This document shows positions 43,975 through 53,140 of a stretch of 56,755 bases of DNA, piece by piece; within the stretch, counting starts at the first letter, position 1; each line of letters begins with the position of its first letter. Origin of the DNA: Caryophanales bacterium UBA5603 (lineage in GTDB: Bacteria; Bacillota_I; Bacilli_A; Izemoplasmatales; Hujiaoplasmataceae); assembly GCA_002424815.1 (NCBI GenBank), contig DILB01000026.1, forward strand, positions 1 to 56,755. Direction: 5' to 3'. The notes beneath the pieces are model-generated. The model saw only the letters and a list, made by a program, of their open reading frames with translations. It did not search any database and had not been told where the DNA came from. The translations under genes and the position numbers were made by a program.

Positions 43975-44068
43975 GAAATTATCACCCAAGATAATTGTAA
44001 TGCAATCTAAATTAAAAAACAAGATAAAAATCGCGAAGTTTGGCAGTTGTTTTTTATCGAGAATATTC

Positions 44069-44086
44069 AGTGAATTTTTATTCACT
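44069..44086. promoter_or_regulatory. TetR operator, tetR-proximal site
   Basis: AGTGAATTTTTATTCACT: 7-base arms with a four-base centre. It shares GTGAAT-N4-ATTCAC with the second site at 44179. Position about 95 bases upstream of the tetR start suggests autoregulation. Confidence 0.72.
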
Positions 44087-44140
44087 ATAAATCGAATGAA
44101 AAAAAATGATGTTTTCGCTAAATACAATAAGTGAAAGCGC

Positions 44141-44169
44141 TTGACAAAAGCGTTTTCTTTTTATATTAT
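44141..44169 (+). promoter_or_regulatory. Promoter of the acyl-CoA/Liv operon
   Basis: Perfect TTGACA (44141-44146), 17 bases, TATTAT (44164-44169). Start of transcription near 44176, next to the operator. Confidence 0.82.
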
Positions 44170-44178
44170 TTTAATGTA

Positions 44179-44198
44179 ATGTGAATAATTATTCACAT
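44179..44198. promoter_or_regulatory. TetR operator at the operon start
   Basis: ATGTGAATAATTATTCACAT is a perfect 20-base palindrome from about +3 to +22 of the transcript. A bound dimer would block initiation or early elongation. It shares its core with the site at 44069. Confidence 0.8.
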
Positions 44199-44308
44199 AA
44201 AACATTATCGACAATTATATCTTCATTTTTTAATCGACAAATCAAATCTTTATTTTGATAAAAACAAGAACGCAACCCACTGTGGTGCTTATTTATGGAG
44301 GATATTAT

Positions 44309-45517
44309 ATGAATCAAAGAGTTTTCATTGTTGGGGCAAAACGGAGCCCCATTGGCTCTTTTCAAGGAGCGCTCAAAGATCTTCATCCCGCCGAACTTGG
44401 TGTACAAGTATTAAAATCTCTACTTACAGAAACCAAAACACCTTTGCATCAAATTGATGAAGTCATCATCGGAAATGTTTTATCAGCTGGGTTAGGTCAA
44501 GGAATTGCTCGACAAATCTCAGTGAAGTCTGGTATTCCAGTTTCTGTTCCCGCTTATTCACTTAATATGCTTTGTGGTTCTGGGATGAAATCAGTGATAA
44601 ACGGATTCGTATCAATTCAATCCGGAATAGCCAATCTTATTGTCGCTGGCGGTATTGAATCGATGAGTCAAGCACCCTATTTAATCCCTGCTAAAGCCCG
44701 TGATGGCTTTAAGATGGGAGATTTCAATGTCAATGACCATATGTTAACAGATGGACTCATTGATGCATTTGATAAGGTTCATATGGGTATCACGGCTGAA
44801 AATATTGCATCTAAACATGCGATTCCTCGCTTAGAACAAGAAGAATTCGCTTTAGGAAGCCAAGAAAAAGCAATTAAAGCTGTTGATGCAGGCGTTTTCG
44901 ATCATGAGATTGTACCTATTGAAATAAAAACACGCAAAGAAACCATTGTTTTTACACGAGATGAGTATCCCAATCGAACAACATCACTTGAGAAAATGTC
45001 AAAACTGAGACCGGCTTTTAAACCCGATGGTGTTGTTACTGCGGCAACTTCTTCAGGCATCAATGATGGAGCTAGTTTTACGATTATTGCCAGTGAAGCG
45101 ACTGTCAAACAATTCAATTTACCTGTATTAGCTGAAATTATTGGTATCGGACAAGGCGCTGTTGAGCCCAATGTCATGGGACTGGGACCTGTTCCAGCTA
45201 TTCGCCATGCTTTGCAATTTGCCAATTTAAAACTTACTGATATGGAAATAATTGAACTCAATGAAGCTTTCTCTGCTCAAAGTTTAGGCGTTGTAACGGA
45301 GCTTATCGAAGAACATCATATGGATAAGAAAACATTGCTTTCAATAACAAATGTCAACGGTGGAGCCATCGCGCTTGGTCATCCGATTGGCGCTTCTGGC
45401 AATCGAATTCTGGTTACATTAGTCCATGAAATGATTCGTTCAAATAAAAAAACTGGCCTTGCATCGCTTTGTATCGGTGGCGGCATGGGCACCGCAGTCA
45501 TTTTAAAATTAGTTTAA
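44309..45517 (+). CDS. Acetyl-CoA C-acetyltransferase (thiolase)
   Basis: Joins two acetyl-CoA into acetoacetyl-CoA or runs the reverse thiolytic cleavage. The 402-residue protein has the acyl-accepting Cys in LNMLCGSGMKSV (about residue 89), the His in GGAIALGHPIGASGNRI and the second Cys in ASLCIGGGMGTA; INDGASF and NEAFSAQ are also standard. The start at 44309 is set by GGAGG seven bases upstream. It is the first gene of the TetR-controlled operon, followed by an SDR reductase, a pair that interconverts acetyl-CoA and 3-hydroxybutyryl-CoA. The direction cannot be read from sequence. Confidence 0.95.
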   Translation: MNQRVFIVGAKRSPIGSFQGALKDLHPAELGVQVLKSLLTETKTPLHQIDEVIIGNVLSAGLGQGIARQISVKSGIPVSVPAYSLNMLCGSGMKSVINGFVSIQSGIANLIVAGGIESMSQAPYLIPAKARDGFKMGDFNVNDHMLTDGLIDAFDKVHMGITAENIASKHAIPRLEQEEFALGSQEKAIKAVDAGVFDHEIVPIEIKTRKETIVFTRDEYPNRTTSLEKMSKLRPAFKPDGVVTAATSSGINDGASFTIIASEATVKQFNLPVLAEIIGIGQGAVEPNVMGLGPVPAIRHALQFANLKLTDMEIIELNEAFSAQSLGVVTELIEEHHMDKKTLLSITNVNGGAIALGHPIGASGNRILVTLVHEMIRSNKKTGLASLCIGGGMGTAVILKLV

Positions 45518-45538
45518 TAAATAATGGAGGAAAATAAA

Positions 45539-46258
45539 ATGAAATTAGCAGGAAAAGTAGCAATTGTCACAGGCGGAGCCAAAGGCATCGGCATGGAAAT
45601 CTGTAAAGCTTTTGCCAAAGAAGGCGCAACGGTTATTGCGGCTGATATGGGTGAAATGTCTTACGAAGAAACGAATGTCACATGGAAAAGACTCAATGTC
45701 ACTGATTCTGTTGCCTGCCAAATCTTCTTTGAAGAAGTTATGCAAAAATACGGACATATTGACATTCTCGTCAATAATGCGGGAATCACAAAAGATTCAA
45801 TGACGCGAAAAATGACCGATGAACAATGGGATGCAGTTATCAATGTAAACCTCAAAGGCGTCTTCAACCTGACACGTCATATCGGACCTCAAATGGAACT
45901 TCAAGGCAATGGATCAATCATTAATATTTCATCGGTTGTTGGAATATTTGGGAATATTGGACAAGCGAATTATGCAGCTTCTAAAGCCGGAATTATTGGA
46001 TTAACCATGACTTGGGCGAAAGAATTTGCGCGTAAAGGTGCAGCTGTTCGCGTGAATGCGATTGCACCAGGATATGTCATGACAGATATTTTAAAAACGG
46101 TTCCAGAGGATTTGCTTCAGAGTTTTGCTAAACTGACGATGCTCGGACGTTTAGGACAGCCTGAAGAAATCGCAAAAGTTGCTCTATTCCTTGCCAGTGA
46201 AGATGCTTCCTATATCACAGGTCAAACAATCAGCGTCAACGGTGGAATGCGTCTATAG
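45539..46258 (+). CDS. SDR oxidoreductase (FabG/PhaB-like 3-oxoacyl reductase)
   Basis: NAD(P)-dependent interconversion of 3-oxoacyl and 3-hydroxyacyl thioesters. It has the Rossmann motif TGGAKGIG, NNAG, and the catalytic triad region with Ser in NISSVVG and YAASK. The C-terminal ITGQTISVNGGMRL is typical of FabG/PhaB. At 239 residues it has the standard length. The start at 45539 follows GGAGG by eight bases. Position behind the thiolase suggests acetoacetyl-CoA rather than ACP as substrate; a FabG role in fatty acid synthesis is less likely because no other fab genes are here. Confidence 0.92.
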   Translation: MKLAGKVAIVTGGAKGIGMEICKAFAKEGATVIAADMGEMSYEETNVTWKRLNVTDSVACQIFFEEVMQKYGHIDILVNNAGITKDSMTRKMTDEQWDAVINVNLKGVFNLTRHIGPQMELQGNGSIINISSVVGIFGNIGQANYAASKAGIIGLTMTWAKEFARKGAAVRVNAIAPGYVMTDILKTVPEDLLQSFAKLTMLGRLGQPEEIAKVALFLASEDASYITGQTISVNGGMRL

Positions 46259-46292
46259 TTTTTGAAAATCGGAAATAGAAAGAAGTGAAAAT

Positions 46293-47324
46293 ATGGAAAA
46301 ACCCACGGTTGGCATTGTCGGCACGGGGATCTATCTTCCAAGCGGAAAAATGACCGCAAAGGAAATCAGTGATTTGACCTTAGGGGTTTGGAGCGAACAA
46401 GCGGTTATTGAGAAACTTGGAATTCGCGAAAAAACAGTCCCTGGAGATCAAGATGGAACCCAAGAGATGGGCGTTTATGCCGCAATGGATTGTTTAAAAA
46501 ATACAGGTGTTAATCCCCTCGAAATAGATGTTATTATCTCTGTAGGCGAAGAATGGAAAGAATATCCACTAACAACCTCTGCATTGTATGTCCAAGGAAA
46601 AATTGGAGCAACAAACGCTTGGGGCATTGATGTTCAAAATCGTTGCTGTACAACAGTATCAGCCATGAAAATGGCGAAAGATATGCTCATCGCCGATGAG
46701 GATATCAACATGATTATGGTGGTGGGCGGTTATCGCAATGGTGATTTTATTGATTATTCTGATAAAGATATGTCAATGATGTATAACTTAGGAGCCGGTG
46801 GCGGAGCCATCTTATTAAAGAAGAATCATGGGAGAAATTTATTGTTAGGATCTCATATCATCGGTGATGGAACGCTTGCGCGAACTGCCGGTGTTGAAAT
46901 AGGGGGAACCTGTAATCCTATTACTAAAGATAATCTTGAAGAAGCAAAAAAATCGCTGCGTTTGATGGATCCTATCGCCATGAAAAACCGGCTAAATGAA
47001 GTATCTATGCCCAATTGGTATCGCTGCATTGATGAATCGCTACGAAAATCATCACTTTCACGAGCTGATTTAGGCTATATGGCTATCCTTCATATCAAAC
47101 GATCAGGACATTTATCATTATTAAAAGATTTTAATATAACTGAAGACCAAACCATTTATTTAGAAGATTATGGTCATATCGGTCAAATCGATCAAATACT
47201 ATCATTACATTTGGCACTCAAACAAGGAAAAGTCAAAGACGGTACCGTCGTCTGTATGCTCGCAGCCGGTATAGGTTATGTTTGGGCAGCCAATATCATC
47301 CAGTGGGGACCTGCTCATGCTTAA
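46293..47324 (+). CDS. KAS III-like thiolase-superfamily enzyme
   Basis: A 343-residue condensing-enzyme-like protein. The N-terminus (VGIVGTGIYLPSGKMTAKEI) is FabH-like, the nucleophile Cys is in DVQNRCCTTVSA, and the His of the triad fits LHIKRSGHLSLL. The third FabH residue (Asn in YGN) is replaced: here YLEDYGHIGQID. The Cys-His-His arrangement argues against ordinary FabH and suggests a different acyl donor or acceptor; HMG-CoA synthase-like chemistry is an alternative. AGAAAGAAG lies before the ATG. Its last eight bases overlap livH, tying it firmly to the transporter genes. Confidence 0.75.
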   Translation: MEKPTVGIVGTGIYLPSGKMTAKEISDLTLGVWSEQAVIEKLGIREKTVPGDQDGTQEMGVYAAMDCLKNTGVNPLEIDVIISVGEEWKEYPLTTSALYVQGKIGATNAWGIDVQNRCCTTVSAMKMAKDMLIADEDINMIMVVGGYRNGDFIDYSDKDMSMMYNLGAGGGAILLKKNHGRNLLLGSHIIGDGTLARTAGVEIGGTCNPITKDNLEEAKKSLRLMDPIAMKNRLNEVSMPNWYRCIDESLRKSSLSRADLGYMAILHIKRSGHLSLLKDFNITEDQTIYLEDYGHIGQIDQILSLHLALKQGKVKDGTVVCMLAAGIGYVWAANIIQWGPAHA

Positions 47325-48399
47325 TAACATTATTTATTTAGTTCTTGGAATTTTTGTGAGCTATTTTCTAATTGATTTCATCTTTTTTAGAAAACATTCG
47401 AAACGTCCAATCCTGAGAACGCGGTTAATTAATATTTTAATTATGCTTGCGATATTAATAAGTTTTTATTTGGTTGTTAAAGAAATGTCTGTTTATCTTT
47501 TTTTACAAATATTTTTACTTAATATCGTCGATCTCTGTGTTCTTGCGTTGGCTACTACGGGCATCGTTTTAATCTTTAAAACTTCTGTTACAACCAACTT
47601 TGCTCAAGGAACAATGGCAACGTTTGGCGCGTTTGCAGCAGCGAAGCAGTTGCTTCGCTTATCGGCAACAACGGAATACTCGATGACAACAAAACTGATT
47701 ATGGTCATGGGTGTTGCGGCATTAACTTCGTTTTTGATTGGGCTTTTTATTGATTTAGCTATCATCCGACGCGGACGAAACGTCAATGCGGTTGGCAAGC
47801 AAATGATTACGATGGGATTGGTATTGATTCTTTTCGGTTTCATGCCTCTTGTTTTTGGAACGACACCGCTCACGATTGAAGCATTCTCTTATGATGTTAA
47901 GATCTTCAATATTGGTGAAATGATGTTAATTTTACCGACACATAATTATTATGTATTGCTTATTACGATAGGATTACTCGGTTTATTGTTTTTAGCATTA
48001 AGATTTACTAAATGGGGCCTTGGCGTTCGTGCAACAGCATCGAATGAAACAGTTGCGAGTATGATGGGAGTCAATACCCGGTTGATTACAGCGATGAGTT
48101 GGGCAATTGCGGGAGCATTAGGCGGGGTTGCAGCATTCCTTTATGCACCTGTTGGAGCACAAATTACGTCAACCTTTATGACACCAGTTCAAGTCAATTC
48201 GTTCCTTTCGGCTGTGCTAGGCGGATTTTCTACATTTGGCGGTCCGTTAGTTGGAGCATTATTAATCAATATGTTCCAATCAATGGCATCATTTATTAAT
48301 TCAGTATGGGCTAACGTTATCGTATATACACTCGTCTTATTCTTAGTCTTAGCTAAACCACTTGGGCTCTTCGGTAAGAAGACAGCAAAGAAGGTGTAG
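47317..48399 (+). CDS. livH: Branched-chain amino acid-type ABC permease LivH
   Basis: Membrane subunit of a HAAT-family ABC importer. About 360 residues with around nine helices; an extra N-terminal membrane segment precedes the usual core. LivH features include the early helix with FAQGTMATFGAFAA, the cytoplasmic loop FTKWGLGVRATASNETVASMMGVNT that contacts the ATPases, and the end ALLINMFQSM. It starts inside the preceding enzyme gene (8-base overlap) after GGGGA. The family also imports amides, urea and small acids, so the substrate need not be an amino acid. Confidence 0.9.
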   Translation: MLNNIIYLVLGIFVSYFLIDFIFFRKHSKRPILRTRLINILIMLAILISFYLVVKEMSVYLFLQIFLLNIVDLCVLALATTGIVLIFKTSVTTNFAQGTMATFGAFAAAKQLLRLSATTEYSMTTKLIMVMGVAALTSFLIGLFIDLAIIRRGRNVNAVGKQMITMGLVLILFGFMPLVFGTTPLTIEAFSYDVKIFNIGEMMLILPTHNYYVLLITIGLLGLLFLALRFTKWGLGVRATASNETVASMMGVNTRLITAMSWAIAGALGGVAAFLYAPVGAQITSTFMTPVQVNSFLSAVLGGFSTFGGPLVGALLINMFQSMASFINSVWANVIVYTLVLFLVLAKPLGLFGKKTAKKV

Positions 48400-48403
48400 C
48401 GCG

Positions 48404-49474
48404 ATGTCAATATTAACTGTTTATTTAAAAGCGTTTTTAAAGAGCATTCAAAAACTTTCGAAACATCCGTATTTTGGATTCATTGTCTTTGGTGTCGTTT
48501 TGCTGATAGTTCAGCTTATGAACTTATCCGGTCTCGTCACACCCACATTAATGAAAACACTGATTTTAGTCATGATTTATTCGATTATTTCATTAGGGTT
48601 TGCTTTATTGTTAGGTTATGCAGGTCTTGCCTCGCTTGGAACGGCTGGATTTGTGGGACTAGGAACGTATTTCATCGGTCATTTTTCTGGAACACTCGGT
48701 TATCCTTTTATTGTGACGCTTGTCATCTCATTAATCGGCGCAATTGTTCTTGGCGTGATTGTAGGCTTTATTTCCTTAAGAATTGAAGGTCTTTACTTAG
48801 GAATCATTACTCTGGGGCTCTCAGAAATCATGAAAGAAGTTTTCAAAAGTTTTTCTGCTTTCACAAACGGCGTCAATGGATTAAGTTTTCGTAACTTCGC
48901 TTTGTTTGGTCAGCCCGTCTCCGATTTGACCGTCAATTTATTGATTATCTTTGTTTTCATTATCATGATTTTGGCAACGCTTAACATTATCAAAAGCCCC
49001 ACCGGCAGAGCATTACTGGCAATGAAAAACAGTGATAGCGCAGCTCAATCAATGGGCATCTCATTGTTAAAGTACCGATTGTTAGCTTTTGTCCTTGCGA
49101 CAATTTATGCGGTGATTGCCGGAATTCTTTACATGGCAAACCAAAAATTTAGTATCCCAACGACTTGGAGCCTTGATTTTTCATTGAATATCCTAGCAGC
49201 GGTCATCGTTGGCGGTGCTCAATCGATTACCGGCATTATCTTAGGCACATTCATGATTTTTGGGTTGAATTTGGCAATCTTACAAAATATCCCGTTTTTC
49301 CAAAATAATCCGGATGCTGTATGGATTATCAATGGGTTACTAATCATTTTAGTTATCATGTTTTATCCTGGTGGACTCATTCGGTTATTCCAAGCGATAA
49401 AATATAGTATCATCAGCCGTTACAAAAAAATCAAACATGCATGGAGGGTCTACCGTTATGGCGAAGATGATTAA
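48404..49474 (+). CDS. livM: Branched-chain amino acid-type ABC permease LivM
   Basis: Second membrane subunit of the importer, 356 residues with about ten helices. The LivM signature is LLLGYAGLASLGTAGFVGLGTYFIG and the coupling loop is SPTGRALLAMKNSDSAAQSMGISLLKYR. The start at 48404 follows GAAGGTG; earlier in-frame codons would sit in livH. It overlaps livG by 17 bases. Confidence 0.9.
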   Translation: MSILTVYLKAFLKSIQKLSKHPYFGFIVFGVVLLIVQLMNLSGLVTPTLMKTLILVMIYSIISLGFALLLGYAGLASLGTAGFVGLGTYFIGHFSGTLGYPFIVTLVISLIGAIVLGVIVGFISLRIEGLYLGIITLGLSEIMKEVFKSFSAFTNGVNGLSFRNFALFGQPVSDLTVNLLIIFVFIIMILATLNIIKSPTGRALLAMKNSDSAAQSMGISLLKYRLLAFVLATIYAVIAGILYMANQKFSIPTTWSLDFSLNILAAVIVGGAQSITGIILGTFMIFGLNLAILQNIPFFQNNPDAVWIINGLLIILVIMFYPGGLIRLFQAIKYSIISRYKKIKHAWRVYRYGEDD

Positions 49475-50882
49475 TCGGGCCCTATTAAAATATCATATTT
49501 CGAAATTGACGACTTTAAACCATCAATTATCATTTTTAGAAGCCTATCTTGAAATTATCTTAAATGCAAAACAAACGAAAAAAGATAAAACTTTGATGGA
49601 AATGAAAAAACGCCACAGTGAGATTTTAGAGCCTTTGATGATGAAGGCCGGCATTCATTCAGATAACGTTGAAACCAAGAAACAAGATTTAATTGATCAA
49701 ATCAATAAAAAATATCATTGGCATTTTAAAGCTTTGTCACAAAGTAAAAAACGTGCGATGAAAAAACAAGCTTCATCTGATAAAATCAATCATTTCGCTG
49801 ATAAAGAAGCAAAAATGCATCAAAAACAAGAAGAAGCATTACAATCTTTGGCGTTAAGATACACGAAAGATGAAAATAATATTGCAATGCATCAATCCAA
49901 CTATGAAATCAATAAAACTAAGTTAGAGCAGAAGTATTTAACAAAACAAACTAAATTAGATCAGAAATTTGCTTTGGATACAATCAAAATAAAAAAGAAT
50001 TATAGCGATCGTATCGAACGAATCAAAAAAGCAATTGAAGACGAACGCCCTTTGTTAAAAAAATATGCCAAAGGTCTCGAATCAGCGACAGAAATTCCCC
50101 AAGATGTTATTTTGCGACTTGAAAACCTGAATATGCGATTTGGTGGGCTGCTCGCTGTTGATAATTTATCTTTTGATGTCAAAAAAGGCGAAATCTTCGG
50201 TTTAATTGGTCCGAATGGAGCTGGCAAAACAACGATATTTAATTGTATCACCCGCTTTTATCGTCCAACTTCCGGACTGATGTTGTTTCGTAAGAATCCT
50301 GTTGAAGTCATTCATCTCAACGATTACCCTGTTCATAATATCATCAAACAAGGAATTGTCAGAACCTTTCAAAACGTCGAACTCATTTGGGAATTATCCA
50401 TTTTAGATAATTTATTAGTCGCTGCACATACAACTTACCGTTCCGGTTTCTTCGGACAATTGCTACACATGCCGAAATTAAAGCGTGAAGAAGAAGTCAT
50501 GCGTTCGAAGGCTTTAGGAATTCTTGAGACGATGGGACTTTTACAATATCAATACATGATTCCTTATGGATTGCCTTATGGAATCTTAAAAAAAGTTGAA
50601 CTTGCTAGAACTTTAATGGCTAATCCAAAATTGATCATTCTAGATGAACCAGCCGCAGGGTTGAATGATCTCGAAACTGAAAATCTTGCTCACATTATTA
50701 AAAAAATTCGCGATGATTATCAGGCAACGATATTCCTTGTTGAACACGATATGGGTTTGGTTATGGATATCTGTGATACCGTCTGCGCCATCTCTTTTGG
50801 TAAGATGTTAGCCATTGGGACCCCGACGGAAATTCAAAATAACCCTCTGGTTAGAAGCGCTTATTTGGGTGAAGAATCATGA
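49458..50882 (+). CDS. livG: LivG ATPase with ~215-residue Lys-rich coiled-coil extension
   Basis: ATPase subunit of the importer. Residues 216-474 form a complete LivG: RLENLNMRFGGLLAVDNL, Walker A GPNGAGKT, the family's signature-loop variant PYGILKKVELARTL, Walker B LIILDEPAAGLN, and VEHDMGLVMDI. The first ~215 residues are unusual for LivG (normally about 255 in all): highly charged, Lys/Gln/Glu-rich, helical, with heptad-like spacing and no membrane segment. The ATG at 49458 has GGAGGG nine bases upstream, so the extension is really translated, and the frame is continuous. Its role is unknown; assembly or regulation of the transporter is possible. Confidence 0.88.
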   Translation: MAKMINRALLKYHISKLTTLNHQLSFLEAYLEIILNAKQTKKDKTLMEMKKRHSEILEPLMMKAGIHSDNVETKKQDLIDQINKKYHWHFKALSQSKKRAMKKQASSDKINHFADKEAKMHQKQEEALQSLALRYTKDENNIAMHQSNYEINKTKLEQKYLTKQTKLDQKFALDTIKIKKNYSDRIERIKKAIEDERPLLKKYAKGLESATEIPQDVILRLENLNMRFGGLLAVDNLSFDVKKGEIFGLIGPNGAGKTTIFNCITRFYRPTSGLMLFRKNPVEVIHLNDYPVHNIIKQGIVRTFQNVELIWELSILDNLLVAAHTTYRSGFFGQLLHMPKLKREEEVMRSKALGILETMGLLQYQYMIPYGLPYGILKKVELARTLMANPKLIILDEPAAGLNDLETENLAHIIKKIRDDYQATIFLVEHDMGLVMDICDTVCAISFGKMLAIGTPTEIQNNPLVRSAYLGEES

Positions 50883-51658
50883 AAAATAACCTATTAGAAA
50901 TTAAAGATTTAGTTGTCGATTATGGTATTATTCGTGCCATTAAAGGCATCAACCTTAACGTTGAAGAAGGTTCAATCGTCGCCATTTTAGGTGCTAATGG
51001 AGCTGGGAAAACGACGACAATCAGAACCATCAACGGCGTTGTCAAAGCAAAATCGGGTAAAATATTATTCGATGGCGAAAACATCATGAATAAACTGCCT
51101 TATAAACTCGCTTCCAAAGGCATCATTCAATCGCCTGAAGGTCGACTAATCCTTCGTGGTTTGACGGTCGAACAAAATCTCTTGGTGGGGGCTTATTCAT
51201 TGAAAGCCGAAACCATTGAGATTAAAAATACGGATGGGACGATTACAAAGAAGCGAAAATCTGTTAGAATAAGACGTAATGAGGCATTAAATGAAGTTTA
51301 TGGATACTTCCCTATTTTGAAGGAACGCAGGAAACAACAAGCTTCGACTTTATCAGGGGGAGAGCAACAGATGCTTGCGATTGGAAGAGCGTTGATGGCA
51401 AAACCCAAATTACTCTTGCTGGATGAACCATCGCTTGGATTAGCCCCTTTAATTGTTCAAGAAATCTTTGGAATTATCCAGAAAATTAAAGAAGCTGGAA
51501 ACACGATTTTATTAGTCGAACAAAACGCATATCAGACATTAAAAATCGCTGATTACGTTTACGTTCTTGAACTTGGAAAAGTAAAAACCGAAGGAAAAGC
51601 CGCAGATTTGCTGAAAGATGAGCAACTTGTGGAAGCATATTTAGGAAAACAAAAATAA
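50879..51658 (+). CDS. livF: LivF ATPase
   Basis: Second ATPase of the importer, 259 residues. Walker A GANGAGKT, signature LSGGEQQMLAIGRAL, Walker B LLLLDEPSLGLAPL and VEQNAYQTL are all present, and SPEGRLILRGLTVEQNLLVGAY is typical of LivF. A short insertion (about 108-125, ending with KKRKSVRIRRN) is larger than in E. coli LivF. It overlaps livG by four bases (ATGA), so the two are coupled. Confidence 0.93.
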   Translation: MKNNLLEIKDLVVDYGIIRAIKGINLNVEEGSIVAILGANGAGKTTTIRTINGVVKAKSGKILFDGENIMNKLPYKLASKGIIQSPEGRLILRGLTVEQNLLVGAYSLKAETIEIKNTDGTITKKRKSVRIRRNEALNEVYGYFPILKERRKQQASTLSGGEQQMLAIGRALMAKPKLLLLDEPSLGLAPLIVQEIFGIIQKIKEAGNTILLVEQNAYQTLKIADYVYVLELGKVKTEGKAADLLKDEQLVEAYLGKQK

Positions 51659-51671
51659 AAAAATGGTAATT

Positions 51672-51686
51672 ACCGGATAAACCGGT
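51672..51686 (+). promoter_or_regulatory. Small hairpin between livF and the binding-protein gene
   Basis: ACCGG (51672-51676) pairs with CCGGT (51682-51686). No T run follows, so this is more likely an RNA-processing or stability element setting a different level for the binding protein than a terminator. Confidence 0.4.
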
Positions 51687-51720
51687 CAATATACAAAAAT
51701 TGAAAAAAGGAGAAAATTCA

Positions 51721-53115
51721 ATGAAAAAATTAGTATTAATGGCTTTTGTAATGCTTTTAGGATTGGCTGTTGTTGGATGTGACACTGCAACGACGACGAC
51801 AACATCTGCAACCACTTCAACCACTTCAGCAACAACAACGACTACTACAACGACGAAAGCACCGATTCTTGTTCAAGGTGTGACAGCAACGACCATCAAA
51901 ATCGGTAATACCGCAACGACCTCTGGTCCGTTTGCGGCTGTCGGTGTACCTTTCAACACGGCAATCAATGCTGTAATAGCAGAAGTTAATGCAGCAGGTG
52001 GCATCGGTGGAAGAACAATTCAATTGGTTACCTATGATGACACATTCAATGCTGCCACGGGTAAAACATTAACCGAAAAACTGATTGAAGAAGACAAAGT
52101 CTTTGCATTGGTTGGTCACTTTGGAACACCAACCGTCGGAGCCACTGTTGATATTATTCAAGAAGTTGGAATTCCAATGGTTTATGCTGCCACAGGTATC
52201 AATGCCCTTTACTTCCAAGAATCACTTGGTAATCCAGTCATGGCTGTTCAACCCATCTATGCTACGGATGGACGTATCATGGCTGCTAGAGCAGTAAAAG
52301 AAGCTGTTTATGGCGCTACGAAAGATCAAGCACTGCCTGCAGGCGCTAAGATTGGTGTCATTTATACAAATGATGATGTTGGCCAATCGATTAAAGCCGG
52401 TATTGAAATTGAAGCCGCTCAACTTAATAAGACAAACGATTTCCTTTATCAAGCTGTTACAACTTCTTATAATACCGCTGTAACTGTGCTTAAAGCTTCA
52501 GGCGTTTCTGCAATTATTTTAGCTATGAACCAAGAACCCTTTGGTTATGCACTTACCGCTATGTCTCAACTCAGCTTGAATGTTCCTGTTTTTTCTTCTT
52601 ATGTCAATGCTGATATTACTGTTGTAGACCATTACCGTTATCATGTCGATCGTCCAATCTATGTCAATGCTTGGATTGATATTTCTGATCCCGCTGGTTT
52701 TTATGGACTATCTGCTGAATATTGGGCTTTCGTAACAACGATGACCAATGCAGGCTATGATGGAAAAACAGTCGGTAAAGCCAACTATACTGGTAATGCT
52801 TATGCCATCGCTGGTTACATTGCAATTAATGTCTTCTTAGAAGGCTTGAGAAGAGTCGTTGAAGATGAAGTTGAACTAAACTGGGCTAATTACATCGCTG
52901 CTATGGAAAGTGAACCTGTTGATATTCCAATGGGTGGCGTCGTTGATTTTGGCGGTGGAAAACGTTGGGGTATTGCCGCAATGTCCATGCTGAAATACGA
53001 ATACACTTTAGGGGATAACCCAGCAACAACAGACGTTGTTGAAGTTGACTTCTTAACAGAAAGATTTGTTAAAGTAAGAGAAATTGAAACGATTCAAACG
53101 ATCGAAGCAAAATAA
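51721..53115 (+). CDS. LivJ-type substrate-binding lipoprotein
   Basis: Extracellular receptor for the Liv importer. Lipoprotein signal with lipobox LAVVGC (Cys at about residue 19), then a Thr-rich linker of about 25 residues (to TTKAP). The periplasmic-binding-protein type I fold follows (IKIGNTATTSGPFAAVGVPF, VNAAGGIGGRTIQLVTYDD, VFALVGHFGTPTVGA, IGVIYTNDDVGQSIK). The start at 51721 follows AAAGGAG. The Leu/Ile/Val-binding Ser/Thr loop cannot be judged with confidence, so the ligand is open; amides and short-chain or aromatic acids are bound by relatives. It is encoded with the transporter but behind a small hairpin. Confidence 0.92.
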   Translation: MKKLVLMAFVMLLGLAVVGCDTATTTTTSATTSTTSATTTTTTTTKAPILVQGVTATTIKIGNTATTSGPFAAVGVPFNTAINAVIAEVNAAGGIGGRTIQLVTYDDTFNAATGKTLTEKLIEEDKVFALVGHFGTPTVGATVDIIQEVGIPMVYAATGINALYFQESLGNPVMAVQPIYATDGRIMAARAVKEAVYGATKDQALPAGAKIGVIYTNDDVGQSIKAGIEIEAAQLNKTNDFLYQAVTTSYNTAVTVLKASGVSAIILAMNQEPFGYALTAMSQLSLNVPVFSSYVNADITVVDHYRYHVDRPIYVNAWIDISDPAGFYGLSAEYWAFVTTMTNAGYDGKTVGKANYTGNAYAIAGYIAINVFLEGLRRVVEDEVELNWANYIAAMESEPVDIPMGGVVDFGGGKRWGIAAMSMLKYEYTLGDNPATTDVVEVDFLTERFVKVREIETIQTIEAK

Positions 53116-53140
53116 CGAAGTTCAATGAAAATGGTACGTC

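Larger units (their letters stand above)
43975..44308. other. Divergent control region tetR / acyl-CoA operon
   Basis: No gene seen. It holds two operator palindromes, one near-consensus plus-strand promoter and an operon leader of about 130 bases (44177-44308) in which I see no further structure. Confidence 0.7.

Noticed and set aside
43975..44127. Longer TetR protein starting at 44127
   Set aside because: The extra N-terminal 51 residues are translated from AT-rich promoter DNA that contains an operator; GGGTGA precedes the ATG at 43974.
51826..52023. Cys-rich minus-strand frame opposite the binding-protein gene
   Set aside because: An artefact of the Thr-rich linker codons (ACA/ACG/ACT) read backward; the plus-strand lipoprotein is certain.
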